Origin: Bradyrhizobium embrapense
Lineage (GTDB): Bacteria > Pseudomonadota > Alphaproteobacteria > Rhizobiales > Xanthobacteraceae
DNA length: 64,000 nt
Assembly (NCBI RefSeq): GCF_001189235.2
Contig: NZ_LFIP02000009.1
Span: 62,001-126,000, forward strand
Direction: 5' to 3'
Position 1 is the first letter of the stretch. Each line of letters opens with the position of its first letter. A program made the position numbers and the translations under genes. Below the pieces are notes generated by a model that was not told the origin of the DNA, did not search any database, and saw nothing but the letters and a program-made list of their open reading frames with translations. Of the stretch, positions 44,239-52,973 are shown piece by piece.

Positions 44239-45594
44239 CTACTTGTCATCCAGCGAGGCCAGCAGGCGGTCGATCAGCGCCTGCGAGGCGCCCTGATAGG
44301 CCATCGGCTCGAACAGGTCTGCGATACGCTTGGTGTCGAGATGCGCGGTGACCTTGGCATCCGCGGACAGCACGTCGCGCAAATGCTTCTTCTCCGCGAC
44401 CGCCTGCTTGCTGGCAGCTTCGATCAGATGATGAGCGTCACTCTTGCCGATCTTTTCGGCCAGCGCAAAGGTGACGGCTTCCGCCATGATCAATCCATGG
44501 GTCGCATCGAGATTGGCGCGCATCCGCGCGGCGTCGACCTCGAGCCCTTCGGCGAGATCGACGATGGCGGCGAGCGCGCCCGAGGTCACCAGCATCAGGG
44601 CCGGCAGGGTCGGCCATTCCGCATGCCACGGGCCGGCGCTGCGCTCATGGTCCTGCACCTGCGCGGCGAGCATCGTGGCAGCGAGGTTCGGCGCCATGGT
44701 CGCGGCCCCCAGCGCGCTCGCAGCGGCGACCGGATTGCGCTTGTGCGGCATGGTCGAGGAGCCGCCGCGGCCGGCGCCCGCGGGCTCGAAGGCTTCGCCG
44801 ACATCGGTCTGCATCATCAGCGAGACGTCGCGCGCGATCTTGCCGCAGCTGCCGGCGAGGATCGCGAACACGGAGGCGGCCTCGGCGATGCGGTCGCGGT
44901 GGGTGTGCCAGGGCGCATCCGGCAGGGGCAGGTCGAGCTCCTTCGCCAGCGCTGCTGCGACCGAAAGTCCGTTGTCGCCGAGCGCTGCAAGCGTGCCGGC
45001 GGCGCCGCCGAATTGCAGCGCCAGCGTCTCGCGGCGCAGGCGCAGCAAGCGCTTGCGGGAGCGGTGCAGGGCCGCCGCATATTCGGCGAGCTTGAGCCCG
45101 AACGGCATCGGCAGCGCATGCTGCAGCCAGGTCCGCGCCACCACGGCCGTGTGGCGATGGGCGCGGGCTAGCTTCGCAAAACCCGCAACGGCGCGGTCGA
45201 GGTCGGCGAGCAGGGCATCGATGCCGGCGCGCAACGACAGCATGGTCGCGGTATCGATGACGTCCTGACTGGTCGCGCCCCAATGCACATAGCGCGCCGC
45301 CTGGGCATCCTTCTTGGCGACATTGGCGGTCAGGGCCTTCACCAGCGGGATCGCCAGGTTGCCCGAGCGCGTCGCGGCATCGGCCAGCGCGGCGAGGTCG
45401 AATGATTCGGCCTTACAGGCCGCGGCGATCGGTCCGGCACTGGCCGCGGGAATCACGCCGCAGGCCACCTCGGCGCGGGCCAGCGCGGCCTCGAAGTCCA
45501 GCATGTTTTGCAGGGTGGCGGCGTCGTCGCACACCACGCGCATCGCGGCGCTCGACAGCATCGGCGCAAGCAGGGGGGAGAGGGCTGTGCTCAT
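44239..45594 (-). CDS. pcaB: 3-carboxy-cis,cis-muconate cycloisomerase
   Basis: Fumarase/aspartase-superfamily enzyme of 451 residues that cyclises 3-carboxymuconate to 4-carboxymuconolactone. Superfamily signature GGSSTMPHKRNPVAAASALG; PcaB features are QAARYVHWGATSQDVIDTAT and the C-terminal YQGASQALIDRLLA. The start at 45594 begins STALSPLLAPMLSSAAMR, the usual PcaB start; the frame extends upstream without sense. pcaB, pcaD and pcaC lie together but no protocatechuate dioxygenase (pcaGH) or pcaQ regulator is in the window. Confidence 0.93.
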   Translation of the reverse strand: MSTALSPLLAPMLSSAAMRVVCDDAATLQNMLDFEAALARAEVACGVIPAASAGPIAAACKAESFDLAALADAATRSGNLAIPLVKALTANVAKKDAQAARYVHWGATSQDVIDTATMLSLRAGIDALLADLDRAVAGFAKLARAHRHTAVVARTWLQHALPMPFGLKLAEYAAALHRSRKRLLRLRRETLALQFGGAAGTLAALGDNGLSVAAALAKELDLPLPDAPWHTHRDRIAEAASVFAILAGSCGKIARDVSLMMQTDVGEAFEPAGAGRGGSSTMPHKRNPVAAASALGAATMAPNLAATMLAAQVQDHERSAGPWHAEWPTLPALMLVTSGALAAIVDLAEGLEVDAARMRANLDATHGLIMAEAVTFALAEKIGKSDAHHLIEAASKQAVAEKKHLRDVLSADAKVTAHLDTKRIADLFEPMAYQGASQALIDRLLASLDDK

Positions 45595-45803
45595 GGCGCG
45601 CGACCTAACCACTCCTGCGCGTCGCTGCCAATGCCCCGCGTTGCCGTCATATTCAGCAAGCGGATTGCGCGATTTCGTGAACGGCGGACGCGTCTTGCTG
45701 CGCTGCGAATATGCATCGCACATCCTCCGAAGGTGCCCTTTCCTTTGCGCGTCGGCTGCTTTACTTGGGGGCAAAGGTTTCTTGCGACCAAAGGAGGTCC
45801 CCC

Positions 45804-46250
45804 ATGGCCATGACGATGACCGGCGAAGTCCAGCTTGCGGCGCCGCGCCAGGCTGTGTGGGACAAGCTCAACGATCCCGAGGTGCTGAAAGCCTGCATTC
45901 CCGGCTGCGAAGAGCTGGAGAAGACCGACGAGGGCGGCTTCCGCGCCACCGCCAAGATGAAGGTCGGCCCGGTCTCCGCCCGCTTCAAGGGCAAGGTCAT
46001 GTTGAGCGACCTCGATCCGCCGAACGGCTACAAGATTTCGGGTGAAGGCGAGGGCGGGGTCGCCGGCTTCGCCAAGGGCGGCGCCACCGTCGGCCTTGCC
46101 GACAAGGATGGCGGCACGCTGCTGAGCTACAACGTAGAGGCGCAGATCGGCGGCAAGCTCGCCCAGCTCGGCCAGCGCCTGATCAACGGCGCCGCCAAGA
46201 AGCTGGCGGACGAATTTTTTGCAAATTTCGCCAAAGCGGTGCAGGGTTAG
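45804..46250 (+). CDS. coxG: CoxG-like protein (carbon monoxide dehydrogenase accessory, SRPBCC fold)
   Basis: A 148-residue START/SRPBCC protein, DUF1791/CoxG family: MTGEVQLAAPRQAVWDKLND, LKACIPGCEELEK, FKGKVMLSDLDPPNGYKISG and FAKGGATVGLADKDGGTLL. In Oligotropha CoxG helps tether CO dehydrogenase to the membrane; in other gene sets it accompanies molybdenum hydroxylases. Preceded by an almost perfect AAAGGAGGT site. First gene of the cox-like set. Confidence 0.88.
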   Translation: MAMTMTGEVQLAAPRQAVWDKLNDPEVLKACIPGCEELEKTDEGGFRATAKMKVGPVSARFKGKVMLSDLDPPNGYKISGEGEGGVAGFAKGGATVGLADKDGGTLLSYNVEAQIGGKLAQLGQRLINGAAKKLADEFFANFAKAVQG

Positions 46251-46418
46251 CCCTGCAGGCGGGCCGGCTCATTCAGGCCCCGCGATGCCTTGCCGTTATG
46301 TCCTGGAAGGGTGGCTCGAAAGGTTGCCCATCGCGGGGCGCGCCCATATTATGCCGTCTGGAATGATTTTAAACCGCCTGCTTCGCCGATATGCGGTGGG
46401 GCAGATAAGAGAGTGCTG

Positions 46419-46904
46419 ATGGCCAAGATTTCAATGATCGTGAACGGCAACCCCGTTAACGCGAACGTCGACCCCCGTACCCTTCTGGTCCAGTTTCTGC
46501 GCGAAAACCTGCGGCTGACGGGTACCCATGTCGGCTGCGACACCTCGCAGTGCGGCGCCTGCGTCGTGCACCTGGACGGCAAGGCGGTGAAGTCCTGCAC
46601 GACGCTTGCGGTGATGGCCGACGGTCATGAGGTCAAGACCATCGAGGGGCTTGCGGCCGACGGCGCGCCGCTGCATCCGATGCAGGAGGCGTTCCGCGAG
46701 CATCATGGCCTGCAGTGCGGCTTCTGCACGCCGGGCATGATCATGACCGCGGTCGACCTCGTGCATCGCAAGGGCCACGACCTCTCCGACGAGGTGATCC
46801 GCGAGGAGCTGGAAGGCAATCTGTGCCGCTGCACCGGCTACCAGAACATCGTTGCTTCGATCGCCGCCGGCGCCAAGGCGATGGCCAAATCGGACCTCGC
46901 CTAA
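46419..46904 (+). CDS. coxS: molybdenum hydroxylase small subunit, two [2Fe-2S] clusters
   Basis: A 161-residue iron-sulfur subunit of the xanthine oxidase family. Cluster 1 (plant ferredoxin type): VGCDTSQCGACVVHLDGK plus VKSC, cysteines 40, 45, 48 and 60. Cluster 2: LQCGFCTPGMIM and NLCRCTGY, cysteines 100, 103, 136 and 138. It transfers electrons from the molybdenum site to FAD. In known clusters it is made next to large (L) and FAD (M) subunits; here coxM follows after 37 bp and the large subunit is absent. Confidence 0.93.
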   Translation: MAKISMIVNGNPVNANVDPRTLLVQFLRENLRLTGTHVGCDTSQCGACVVHLDGKAVKSCTTLAVMADGHEVKTIEGLAADGAPLHPMQEAFREHHGLQCGFCTPGMIMTAVDLVHRKGHDLSDEVIREELEGNLCRCTGYQNIVASIAAGAKAMAKSDLA

Positions 46905-46941
46905 ATCAGCAATTCGTCGCGACCGCGATCAGGACAATCCA

Positions 46942-47748
46942 ATGTACGAATTCAAATATCATCGCCCCGGCACCGTACGGCAGGCCGCCAACCTCTTGGT
47001 GAAGAACGAGGACGCCAAGCTGATCGCCGGCGGTCACACGCTGGTGCCGGTCATGAAGCAGCGGCTCGCGAGCCCGCCGCATCTGGTCGACCTCTCCCAT
47101 ATCGAAGGTCTCGACACCATCGAGATGAAGGGCCGCTCGCTGGTGATCGGCGCCACCGCCAAGCACGCCGAGGTCGCGAACTCCGCTGTTGTCGGCGAGG
47201 CGATCCCGGCGCTGGCCGAGCTTGCCGGTCTGATCGGCGATCCCGCCGTGCGCCACCGCGGTACCATCGGCGGCTCGCTCGCCAACAACGACCCGACAGC
47301 CGATTATCCGGCCGCCGTGCTGGCGCTCGGTGCCACCATCGTCACCAACAAGCGCCGCCTGAAGGCCGAGGAGTATTTCCAGGGCCTGTTCTCGACTGCG
47401 CTGGAGGCCGACGAGATCATCACCAAGGTGATGTTCCCGCTGCCGAAGAAGGCGGCGTACATCAAGTTCCGCAACCAGGCTTCGCGTTACGCGTTGGTCG
47501 GTGTGTTCGTGGCCAAGCGTCCGTCCGACGTGCGCGTCGCGGTCACGGGCGCGGGCTCCGACGGCGTGTTCCGCGTCGCTGCGTTCGAGGAGGCCCTGAA
47601 GAAGCGCTTCTCGCACAAGGTGCTCGACGGCATCGCGGTTTCGGCCGAAGGGCTGAACAGCGACCTGCACGGCAGTGCGGAATATCGCGCCCACCTGATC
47701 GGCGTTCTGACGCGCCGGGCGGTGGAAGCCGCCAACGCCAAGGACTAG
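46942..47748 (+). CDS. coxM: molybdenum hydroxylase FAD-binding medium subunit
   Basis: A 268-residue FAD subunit. FAD-binding motifs AGGHTLVPVMKQRL and VRHRGTIGGSLANNDPTADY (TIGGS at about 108-112), as in CoxM. It passes electrons from the CoxS clusters to an external acceptor. The end of the gene is followed by short degenerate repeats of its own last codons. Confidence 0.93.
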   Translation: MYEFKYHRPGTVRQAANLLVKNEDAKLIAGGHTLVPVMKQRLASPPHLVDLSHIEGLDTIEMKGRSLVIGATAKHAEVANSAVVGEAIPALAELAGLIGDPAVRHRGTIGGSLANNDPTADYPAAVLALGATIVTNKRRLKAEEYFQGLFSTALEADEIITKVMFPLPKKAAYIKFRNQASRYALVGVFVAKRPSDVRVAVTGAGSDGVFRVAAFEEALKKRFSHKVLDGIAVSAEGLNSDLHGSAEYRAHLIGVLTRRAVEAANAKD

Positions 47749-47802
47749 CTAAGGACTACATCCAAGGGACTAGATCCGAACTGGATCCCAAGGATTAGAT
47801 CT
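47738..47802 (+). repeat. four imperfect tandem copies of the coxM stop region
   Basis: CCAAGGACTAG (47738-47748) is repeated as CTAAGGACTAC (47749-47759), CCAAGGGACTAGATCC (47762-47777) and CCAAGGATTAGATCT (47788-47802). Each holds CAAGGA(C/T)TA. It looks like slippage duplication of the coxM end. Confidence 0.7.
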
Positions 47803-47845
47803 GACGCGTGATGTTGCTAACCCCTGTTCGAAGACTGGCAGTTCC

Positions 47846-48754
47846 ATGAGCGCATCGGCGTTACCCACTTCCGTCGATGCGCTCGAGGAGCTGCTGACAT
47901 CGCGCGGCTATCTCGCCGAACGCTCGCTCGCGACCGTGACCTATCTGGCGCTGCGCATGGGGCGGCCGCTGTTCCTGGAAGGCGAGGCCGGGGTCGGCAA
48001 GACCGAGATCGCCAAGGTGCTGTCGGCGGCGCTGGGGCGCAAGCTGATCCGCCTGCAATGCTATGAAGGCCTCGACGTCGCCTCCGCCGTCTATGAGTGG
48101 AGCAGCGCCGCGCAGATGATCGCGATCCGCCTTGCGGAAGCTTCCGGCGATACCGATCGCGACCAGCTTGCGAGCGACATTTTCGCCGAGCGCTTCCTGA
48201 TCAAGCGGCCGCTGCTGCAGGCGCTGGAGCCTGACGTTGCTGGCCCGCCGGTGCTGCTGATCGACGAGCTCGACCGCGCCGACGAGGCATTCGAGGCGTA
48301 TCTGCTCGAAATCCTCAGCGACTTCCAGGTCACCATCCCCGAGCTCGGCACCGTGAAGGCGCCGGCGCCGCCGATCGTCATCATCACCTCGAACCGCACC
48401 CGCGAGATCCACGACGCGCTGAAGCGCCGCTGCCTCTATCACTGGGTGGATTATCCCACCGCCGAGCGCGAACTCGCGATCGTCAAGTCGCGGGTCCCGA
48501 ACATTTCCGCAAAGCTGTCGCAGCAGGTGGTGCGCTTCGTGCAGGCGCTGCGCAACCAGGATTTCTACAAGTCGCCGGGTGTCGCCGAGACCATCGACTG
48601 GGCCACCGCGCTGTCCGAGCTCGACGCGCGCTCGCTGACGCCGCAGGTGGTCGGCGACACGCTCGGCGCGCTCTTGAAGTACCAGGACGACATCGCGCGC
48701 ATGCAGGGCGATGCGTTGCAGAAGACATTGAAGGAAGCGACGAGCGAGACGTAA
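47846..48754 (+). CDS. coxD: MoxR-type AAA ATPase (CoxD-like)
   Basis: A 302-residue AAA+ protein. Walker A GEAGVGKTEIAKVL (residues 46-53), Walker B PVLLIDELDRADEAFE and sensor IVIITSNRTREIHDAL are intact, as in MoxR/CoxD. In Oligotropha CoxD, with CoxE, inserts sulfur and copper into the active site. The start at 47846 follows the coxM-end repeats. Confidence 0.92.
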   Translation: MSASALPTSVDALEELLTSRGYLAERSLATVTYLALRMGRPLFLEGEAGVGKTEIAKVLSAALGRKLIRLQCYEGLDVASAVYEWSSAAQMIAIRLAEASGDTDRDQLASDIFAERFLIKRPLLQALEPDVAGPPVLLIDELDRADEAFEAYLLEILSDFQVTIPELGTVKAPAPPIVIITSNRTREIHDALKRRCLYHWVDYPTAERELAIVKSRVPNISAKLSQQVVRFVQALRNQDFYKSPGVAETIDWATALSELDARSLTPQVVGDTLGALLKYQDDIARMQGDALQKTLKEATSET

Positions 48755-48774
48755 GTCGCGCCGCAATAAAGGTT

Positions 48775-48877
48775 CGTCATTCCGGGGCGCGCGGAGCGCG
48801 AGCCCGGAATCCATCGGGCCGCATCATACGTGGATAAATGGATTCCGGGTTCACGCTTCGCGTGCCCCGGAATGACG
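48775..48877. repeat. palindromic intergenic repeat, type D (CGTCATTCCGGGG)
   Basis: Long inverted repeat with arms of about 40 bases (48775-48814 and 48838-48877) around a 23-base loop. The outer arm CGTCATTCCGGGG recurs at 53955. It separates coxD and coxE. Confidence 0.85.
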
Positions 48878-48890
48878 AGGCAAAGACACG

Positions 48891-50093
48891 ATGCCCATCA
48901 ACCACCTCAATCCGCCGACCGGCCACATGGCCGACAACGTGATCGGCTTTGCCCGCGCGCTGCGGGCGGCCGGGCTTCCGGTCGGGCCGGGCTCGGTGAT
49001 CGATGCGCTCGACGCGCTGCAGCTGATCGAGGTCGGCAACCGCTCCGACTTCTACGCCACGCTGGAGGCGATCTTCGTCAAGCGCCACGAGCACGCGCTG
49101 ATCTTCCGCCAGGCCTTTATGCTGTTCTTCCGCGCCGCCGAGGAGTGGAAGAGCATGCTGGATTCCGTCCCGCTGCCCGACCATGCCAGGAAGAAGCCGC
49201 CACCGGCCTCGCGCCGGGTGCAGGAGGCGATGGCGCAGCCGGCGAAGAGCGAGGAGCGGCCTCAGGCCCAGGAACAGGAGCTCAAGCTCTCGGTTTCCGA
49301 CAAGGAGATCCTGCAGAAGAAGGATTTCGCGCAGATGACCGCGGCCGAGATCGCCGAGGTGACGCGCGAGATCGCCAAGATGCGGCTGCCGCAGGCCGAG
49401 CTCGTCACCCGCCGCTACCAGCCCGACGCGCGCGGCTTGCGGCTCGACATGCGCCGCACCGTGCGCAACTCGCTGCGCACCGGCGGCGAGATCATCGATA
49501 TCAGGAAGCTCGGCCGGATCGAGAAGCCGACGCCGATCGTGGCGCTGCTCGATATCTCCGGCTCGATGAGCGAGTACACAAGGCTATTCCTGCACTTCCT
49601 GCACGCCATCACCGATTACCGCAAGCGGGTCTCGGTATTCCTGTTCGGCACCCGCCTGACCAATGTGACGCGGGCGTTACGGGCGCGTGACCCCGACGAG
49701 GCGCTGGCGAGCTGCACGTCCTCGGTCGAGGACTGGGCCGGCGGAACGCGGATCGCGACCTCGCTGCATAGCTTCAACCAGCTCTGGGCCCGCCGGGTGC
49801 TCGGGCAGGGCGCCATCGTCCTCCTTATATCCGATGGACTAGAACGGGAGGCCGATGCCAAACTGGCCTTCGAGATGGACCGTTTGCACCGCTCCTGCCG
49901 CCGCCTGATCTGGCTCAACCCGCTGCTGCGCTATTCAGGCTTCGAGGCCAAGGCGCAGGGCATCAAAATGATGCTGCCCCACGTTGACGAATTTCGCCCG
50001 GTGCATAACTTGACGTCCATCAAGGGCTTGATCGGGGCGCTGTCGTCGCCGCCGCCGGCGCACCACCGCAGCCTGATCCGTTCCGTAGCCTGA
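48891..50093 (+). CDS. coxE: VWA-domain protein CoxE
   Basis: A 400-residue protein with a C-terminal von Willebrand factor A domain whose metal site (MIDAS) is VALLDISGSMSEYTRLFLHF. The N-terminal DUF/MoxR-partner part is typical of CoxE (VIGFARALRAAGLPVGPGSV). Works with CoxD in maturing the molybdenum centre. RBS region overlaps the type D repeat end. Confidence 0.9.
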   Translation: MPINHLNPPTGHMADNVIGFARALRAAGLPVGPGSVIDALDALQLIEVGNRSDFYATLEAIFVKRHEHALIFRQAFMLFFRAAEEWKSMLDSVPLPDHARKKPPPASRRVQEAMAQPAKSEERPQAQEQELKLSVSDKEILQKKDFAQMTAAEIAEVTREIAKMRLPQAELVTRRYQPDARGLRLDMRRTVRNSLRTGGEIIDIRKLGRIEKPTPIVALLDISGSMSEYTRLFLHFLHAITDYRKRVSVFLFGTRLTNVTRALRARDPDEALASCTSSVEDWAGGTRIATSLHSFNQLWARRVLGQGAIVLLISDGLEREADAKLAFEMDRLHRSCRRLIWLNPLLRYSGFEAKAQGIKMMLPHVDEFRPVHNLTSIKGLIGALSSPPPAHHRSLIRSVA

Positions 50094-50122
50094 GAAGCCT
50101 GACCCGATAGCAGGAGGCCACC

Positions 50123-50446
50123 ATGCTGAACCGCGACGAAGACATCCTTCAGGCCGCCGAGACCTGGCAGAAGCAGGGCCATGGCGTGGCGCTCGCCACC
50201 GTGGTCGAGACCTGGGGCTCGGCGCCGCGCCCGGCCGGCTCGAGCCTCGTCATCAATGACGACGGCACGTTTCTCGGCTCGGTCTCCGGCGGCTGCGTGG
50301 AGGGCGCGGTCGTGACCGAGGCGCTCGACGTGATCGCGAGCGGCCAGCCAAAAATGCTCGAATTCGGCGTCGCCGACGAGACGGCCTGGAATGTCGGCCT
50401 GTCCTGCGGCGGCACCATCCGCGTGTTCGTCGAGAAGGTCGGTTAG
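50123..50446 (+). CDS. XdhC/CoxF-family protein, N-terminal domain
   Basis: A 107-residue stand-alone version of the first half of XdhC (XdhC_CoxI, Pfam-type): WGSAPRPAGSSLVINDDGTF, SVSGGCVEGAVVTEALD and CGGTIRVFVEKVG at the C-terminus. It binds molybdopterin and sulfurates it before insertion. The second half is in the next gene, two bases further on. Confidence 0.88.
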   Translation: MLNRDEDILQAAETWQKQGHGVALATVVETWGSAPRPAGSSLVINDDGTFLGSVSGGCVEGAVVTEALDVIASGQPKMLEFGVADETAWNVGLSCGGTIRVFVEKVG

Positions 50447-50448
50447 CC

Positions 50449-51150
50449 GTGAAGATCCAGGTCCTCAAGGAGCTGAACGCCGAGCGCGCCGCGCGCCGTC
50501 CGGTGATCATCGTCACCGACACCACTACTGGCGAGCAGCGCCTGGTCAAGGCCAAAGACATCGCCGCCGATCCGCTGCGCGCCGAGCTTTCCAAGCAGCT
50601 GCGGATGGGCAAGAGCGGGAATGTCGAGGTCGCGGGCAACAAGCTGTTCCTCAACGTCTACGCGCCGACCGCAAAGCTCGTGATCATCGGCGCGGTCCAT
50701 ATCAGCCAGGCGCTGGCGCCGCTGGCGCGCTCGCTCGACTATGACGTGACGGTGGTCGATCCGCGCACGGCGTTTGCAACCCCTGAGCGTTTCCCCGACG
50801 TGCCGCTGGTTGCCGAATGGCCCGACGTCGCGCTGCCGCCGCTCAACGTCGATCATTACACCGCGTTCGTCGCGGTGACGCACGATCCGAAGATCGACGA
50901 TCCGGCGCTGCTGCATGCCTTCGACCGTGACTGCTTCTATATCGGCGCCCTCGGCTCGCGGAAGACGCACGCCAAGCGCGCCGAGCGGCTGCGCGCGCAG
51001 GGCGCCAAGGAGAGCGACATCGCCCGCATCCATGCGCCGATCGGGCTTGACATCGGCGCGGTGTCGCCGTCGGAGATCGCGGTCGCGATCATGGCCGAGA
51101 TCACCGCGCAGCTGCGTTTGCCTCCCAAAGAAAAAGAAGAAGCGGCATGA
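50449..51150 (+). CDS. XdhC/CoxF-family protein, C-terminal Rossmann domain
   Basis: A 233-residue protein starting with GTG two bases after the previous stop. The Rossmann part is AKLVIIGAVHISQALAPLAR, followed by YDVTVVDPRTAFATPERFPD and FYIGALGSRKTHAKRAERLR, as in the XdhC C-terminal domain. The usual single XdhC is split here. Its stop overlaps the next start by 4 bases. Confidence 0.88.
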   Translation: MKIQVLKELNAERAARRPVIIVTDTTTGEQRLVKAKDIAADPLRAELSKQLRMGKSGNVEVAGNKLFLNVYAPTAKLVIIGAVHISQALAPLARSLDYDVTVVDPRTAFATPERFPDVPLVAEWPDVALPPLNVDHYTAFVAVTHDPKIDDPALLHAFDRDCFYIGALGSRKTHAKRAERLRAQGAKESDIARIHAPIGLDIGAVSPSEIAVAIMAEITAQLRLPPKEKEEAA

Positions 51151-52751
51151 AGTTCGGTCCCGCCAGTCCGGCCGACGCGATTGGCGGCGTCACCGTGCAT
51201 ACGCTTCGCCAGGGCACGCTGGTACTCAAGAAGGGCACCACGATCGGCCCGGATGAGGCCGATGCGCTGACCAGGGCCGGCGTCAAGGACGTCGTCGTGG
51301 TGCGGCTCGAGGAGGGTGACGTCTCCGAGGACGTCGCAGCTGCAAGCATCGCACAGGCGGTGGCGGGCGAGGGCGTCAATGTCGAGCGCGCCTTCACCGG
51401 CCGCGCCAATCTGTTCGCGGCGCGCCCCGGCGTGCTGGTGGTCGACCGTGCCGCGGTGGATCGCATCAACGGAGTGGACGAAGCGATCACCTTCGCGACG
51501 CTCGCGGCGTTCAAGCCGGTGGTCGAAGGCGAGATGATCGCAACCGTCAAGCTGATCCCGTTCGGCGTCGAGGGCCGCTTGCGCGATGCCGCCGTCGCGG
51601 TCGCCGGCAAGGACACGCTGCGGATCGCGCCTTACGTGATCAAGAAGGTCGGCGTGGTCTCGACGCTGCTGCCTGGCCTCGCGCCCAAGGTGATCGACAA
51701 GACGCTGCGCGTCACCGCCGAGCGGCTGGCGCCGGCCGGAGCCACCATCATCGCTGAGCGCCGCGTGCCGCATGACGAAACGGTGCTCGCAGCCGCGATC
51801 AAGGAATTGCTCGGCCTCGGGGCCGAACTCGTCATCGTGTTCGGCGCATCCGCGATCGCCGACCGCCGCGACGTCATCCCGGCCGCGATCACGGAGATCG
51901 GCGGCGCCATCGAGCATTTCGGCATGCCGGTCGATCCCGGTAATCTGCTCTTGATCGGAAGCGCCGGCGGCGTGCCGGTGCTGGGCGCGCCGGGTTGTGC
52001 GCGCTCGCCGGTCGAGAACGGCTTTGACTGGGTGCTGATGCGGCTGCTCGCCGGCATCAAGGTAACGCGGTCCGATCTCACCGGCATGGGCGTCGGCGGG
52101 CTGCTGATGGAGATCGTGACGCGGCCGCAGCCGCGCACCGTCCCCGACACCGAAGGCAACCGCAACGTCGCGGCGATCGTGCTCGCCGCCGGCCGCTCGA
52201 CCCGGATGGGCGGTCCGAACAAGCTGCTCGCCGATCTCGACGGCAAGAAGCTCGCGCGAATCGTCGCCGAGCAGGCGCTGGCCTCGAAGGCCTCGGAGGT
52301 GATCGTCGTTACCGGCCATCAGGCCGACCTGGTCGAGCAGGCGCTGGATGGACTCAAGGTCAAGTTCGTCCGCAACCCGGATTTCGCCGGCGGCCTCGCG
52401 AGCTCGGTGAAGGCCGGCATCTCGGCGGTCTCCGACAGCGCCGATGGCGCGGTCGTCTGCCTCGGCGACATGCCGCTGATCGATGCCAGGCTGATCGATC
52501 GCCTGATCGACACCTTCGCCCCCGACCGCGGCCATCTGATCGCGGTCCCGGTCAGCGAGGGCCGCCGCGGCAATCCCGTGTTGTGGTCGCGGCGTTTCTT
52601 CAAGGAATTGATGACGCTCGACGGTGACATCGGCGCCCGTCACCTGATCGCCAAGCATGCCGAAGTGGTCGCCGAGGTCCCGGTCGAAGGCAACAGCGCC
52701 TTCCTCGACATCGACACCCCGCAGGCGCTGGAAGCGGCGAGGCGGGGCTAG
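51147..52751 (+). CDS. molybdopterin-binding (MoeA/Mog-like) and MocA-like cytidylyltransferase fusion
   Basis: A 534-residue fusion. Residues about 1-335: molybdopterin-binding domain of the MoaB/Mog type (RIAPYVIKKVGVVSTLLP, then VIVFGASAIADRRDVIPAAI). Residues about 345-534: nucleotidyltransferase domain, VAAIVLAAGRSTRMGGPNKL, VVTGHQADLVEQALD, CLGDMPLIDARLID, as in MocA/MobA. It probably makes the cytidine dinucleotide form of molybdenum cofactor that the CO-dehydrogenase family needs. Last gene of the cox-like set, overlapping xdhC by ATGA. Confidence 0.88.
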   Translation: MKFGPASPADAIGGVTVHTLRQGTLVLKKGTTIGPDEADALTRAGVKDVVVVRLEEGDVSEDVAAASIAQAVAGEGVNVERAFTGRANLFAARPGVLVVDRAAVDRINGVDEAITFATLAAFKPVVEGEMIATVKLIPFGVEGRLRDAAVAVAGKDTLRIAPYVIKKVGVVSTLLPGLAPKVIDKTLRVTAERLAPAGATIIAERRVPHDETVLAAAIKELLGLGAELVIVFGASAIADRRDVIPAAITEIGGAIEHFGMPVDPGNLLLIGSAGGVPVLGAPGCARSPVENGFDWVLMRLLAGIKVTRSDLTGMGVGGLLMEIVTRPQPRTVPDTEGNRNVAAIVLAAGRSTRMGGPNKLLADLDGKKLARIVAEQALASKASEVIVVTGHQADLVEQALDGLKVKFVRNPDFAGGLASSVKAGISAVSDSADGAVVCLGDMPLIDARLIDRLIDTFAPDRGHLIAVPVSEGRRGNPVLWSRRFFKELMTLDGDIGARHLIAKHAEVVAEVPVEGNSAFLDIDTPQALEAARRG

Positions 52752-52763
52752 CTCCATCCGCTG

Positions 52764-52889
52764 TCGTCCCGGCCAAGCGAAGCGCGCGTGGCCCAGAACC
52801 ACCGATGCGAATTGTCTTGCGAGGCTGGGGCCGCTACCCTCCAACAACAACGTTCGGTGGTTTTGGGGTCCCTTCGCCGGGACGACGAG
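52764..52889. repeat. palindromic intergenic repeat, type E (CGTCCCGGC...GCCGGGACGACG)
   Basis: Imperfect inverted repeat with end arms TCGTCCCGGC and GCCGGGACGACGA around a long loop. No gene inside. It lies at the end of the cox-like operon. Confidence 0.65.
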
Positions 52890-52973
52890 TGGATGAAGCT
52901 CGTTTAAACCGTCATTCACCATCTGGAAACGACCCCTGCGTACAGTCCGCGCCGGACTTTGGGGGATTTCCGC

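Noticed and set aside
47749..47845. Possible tRNA or small RNA between coxM and coxD
   Set aside because: No cloverleaf; the stretch is explained by degenerate copies of the coxM end.
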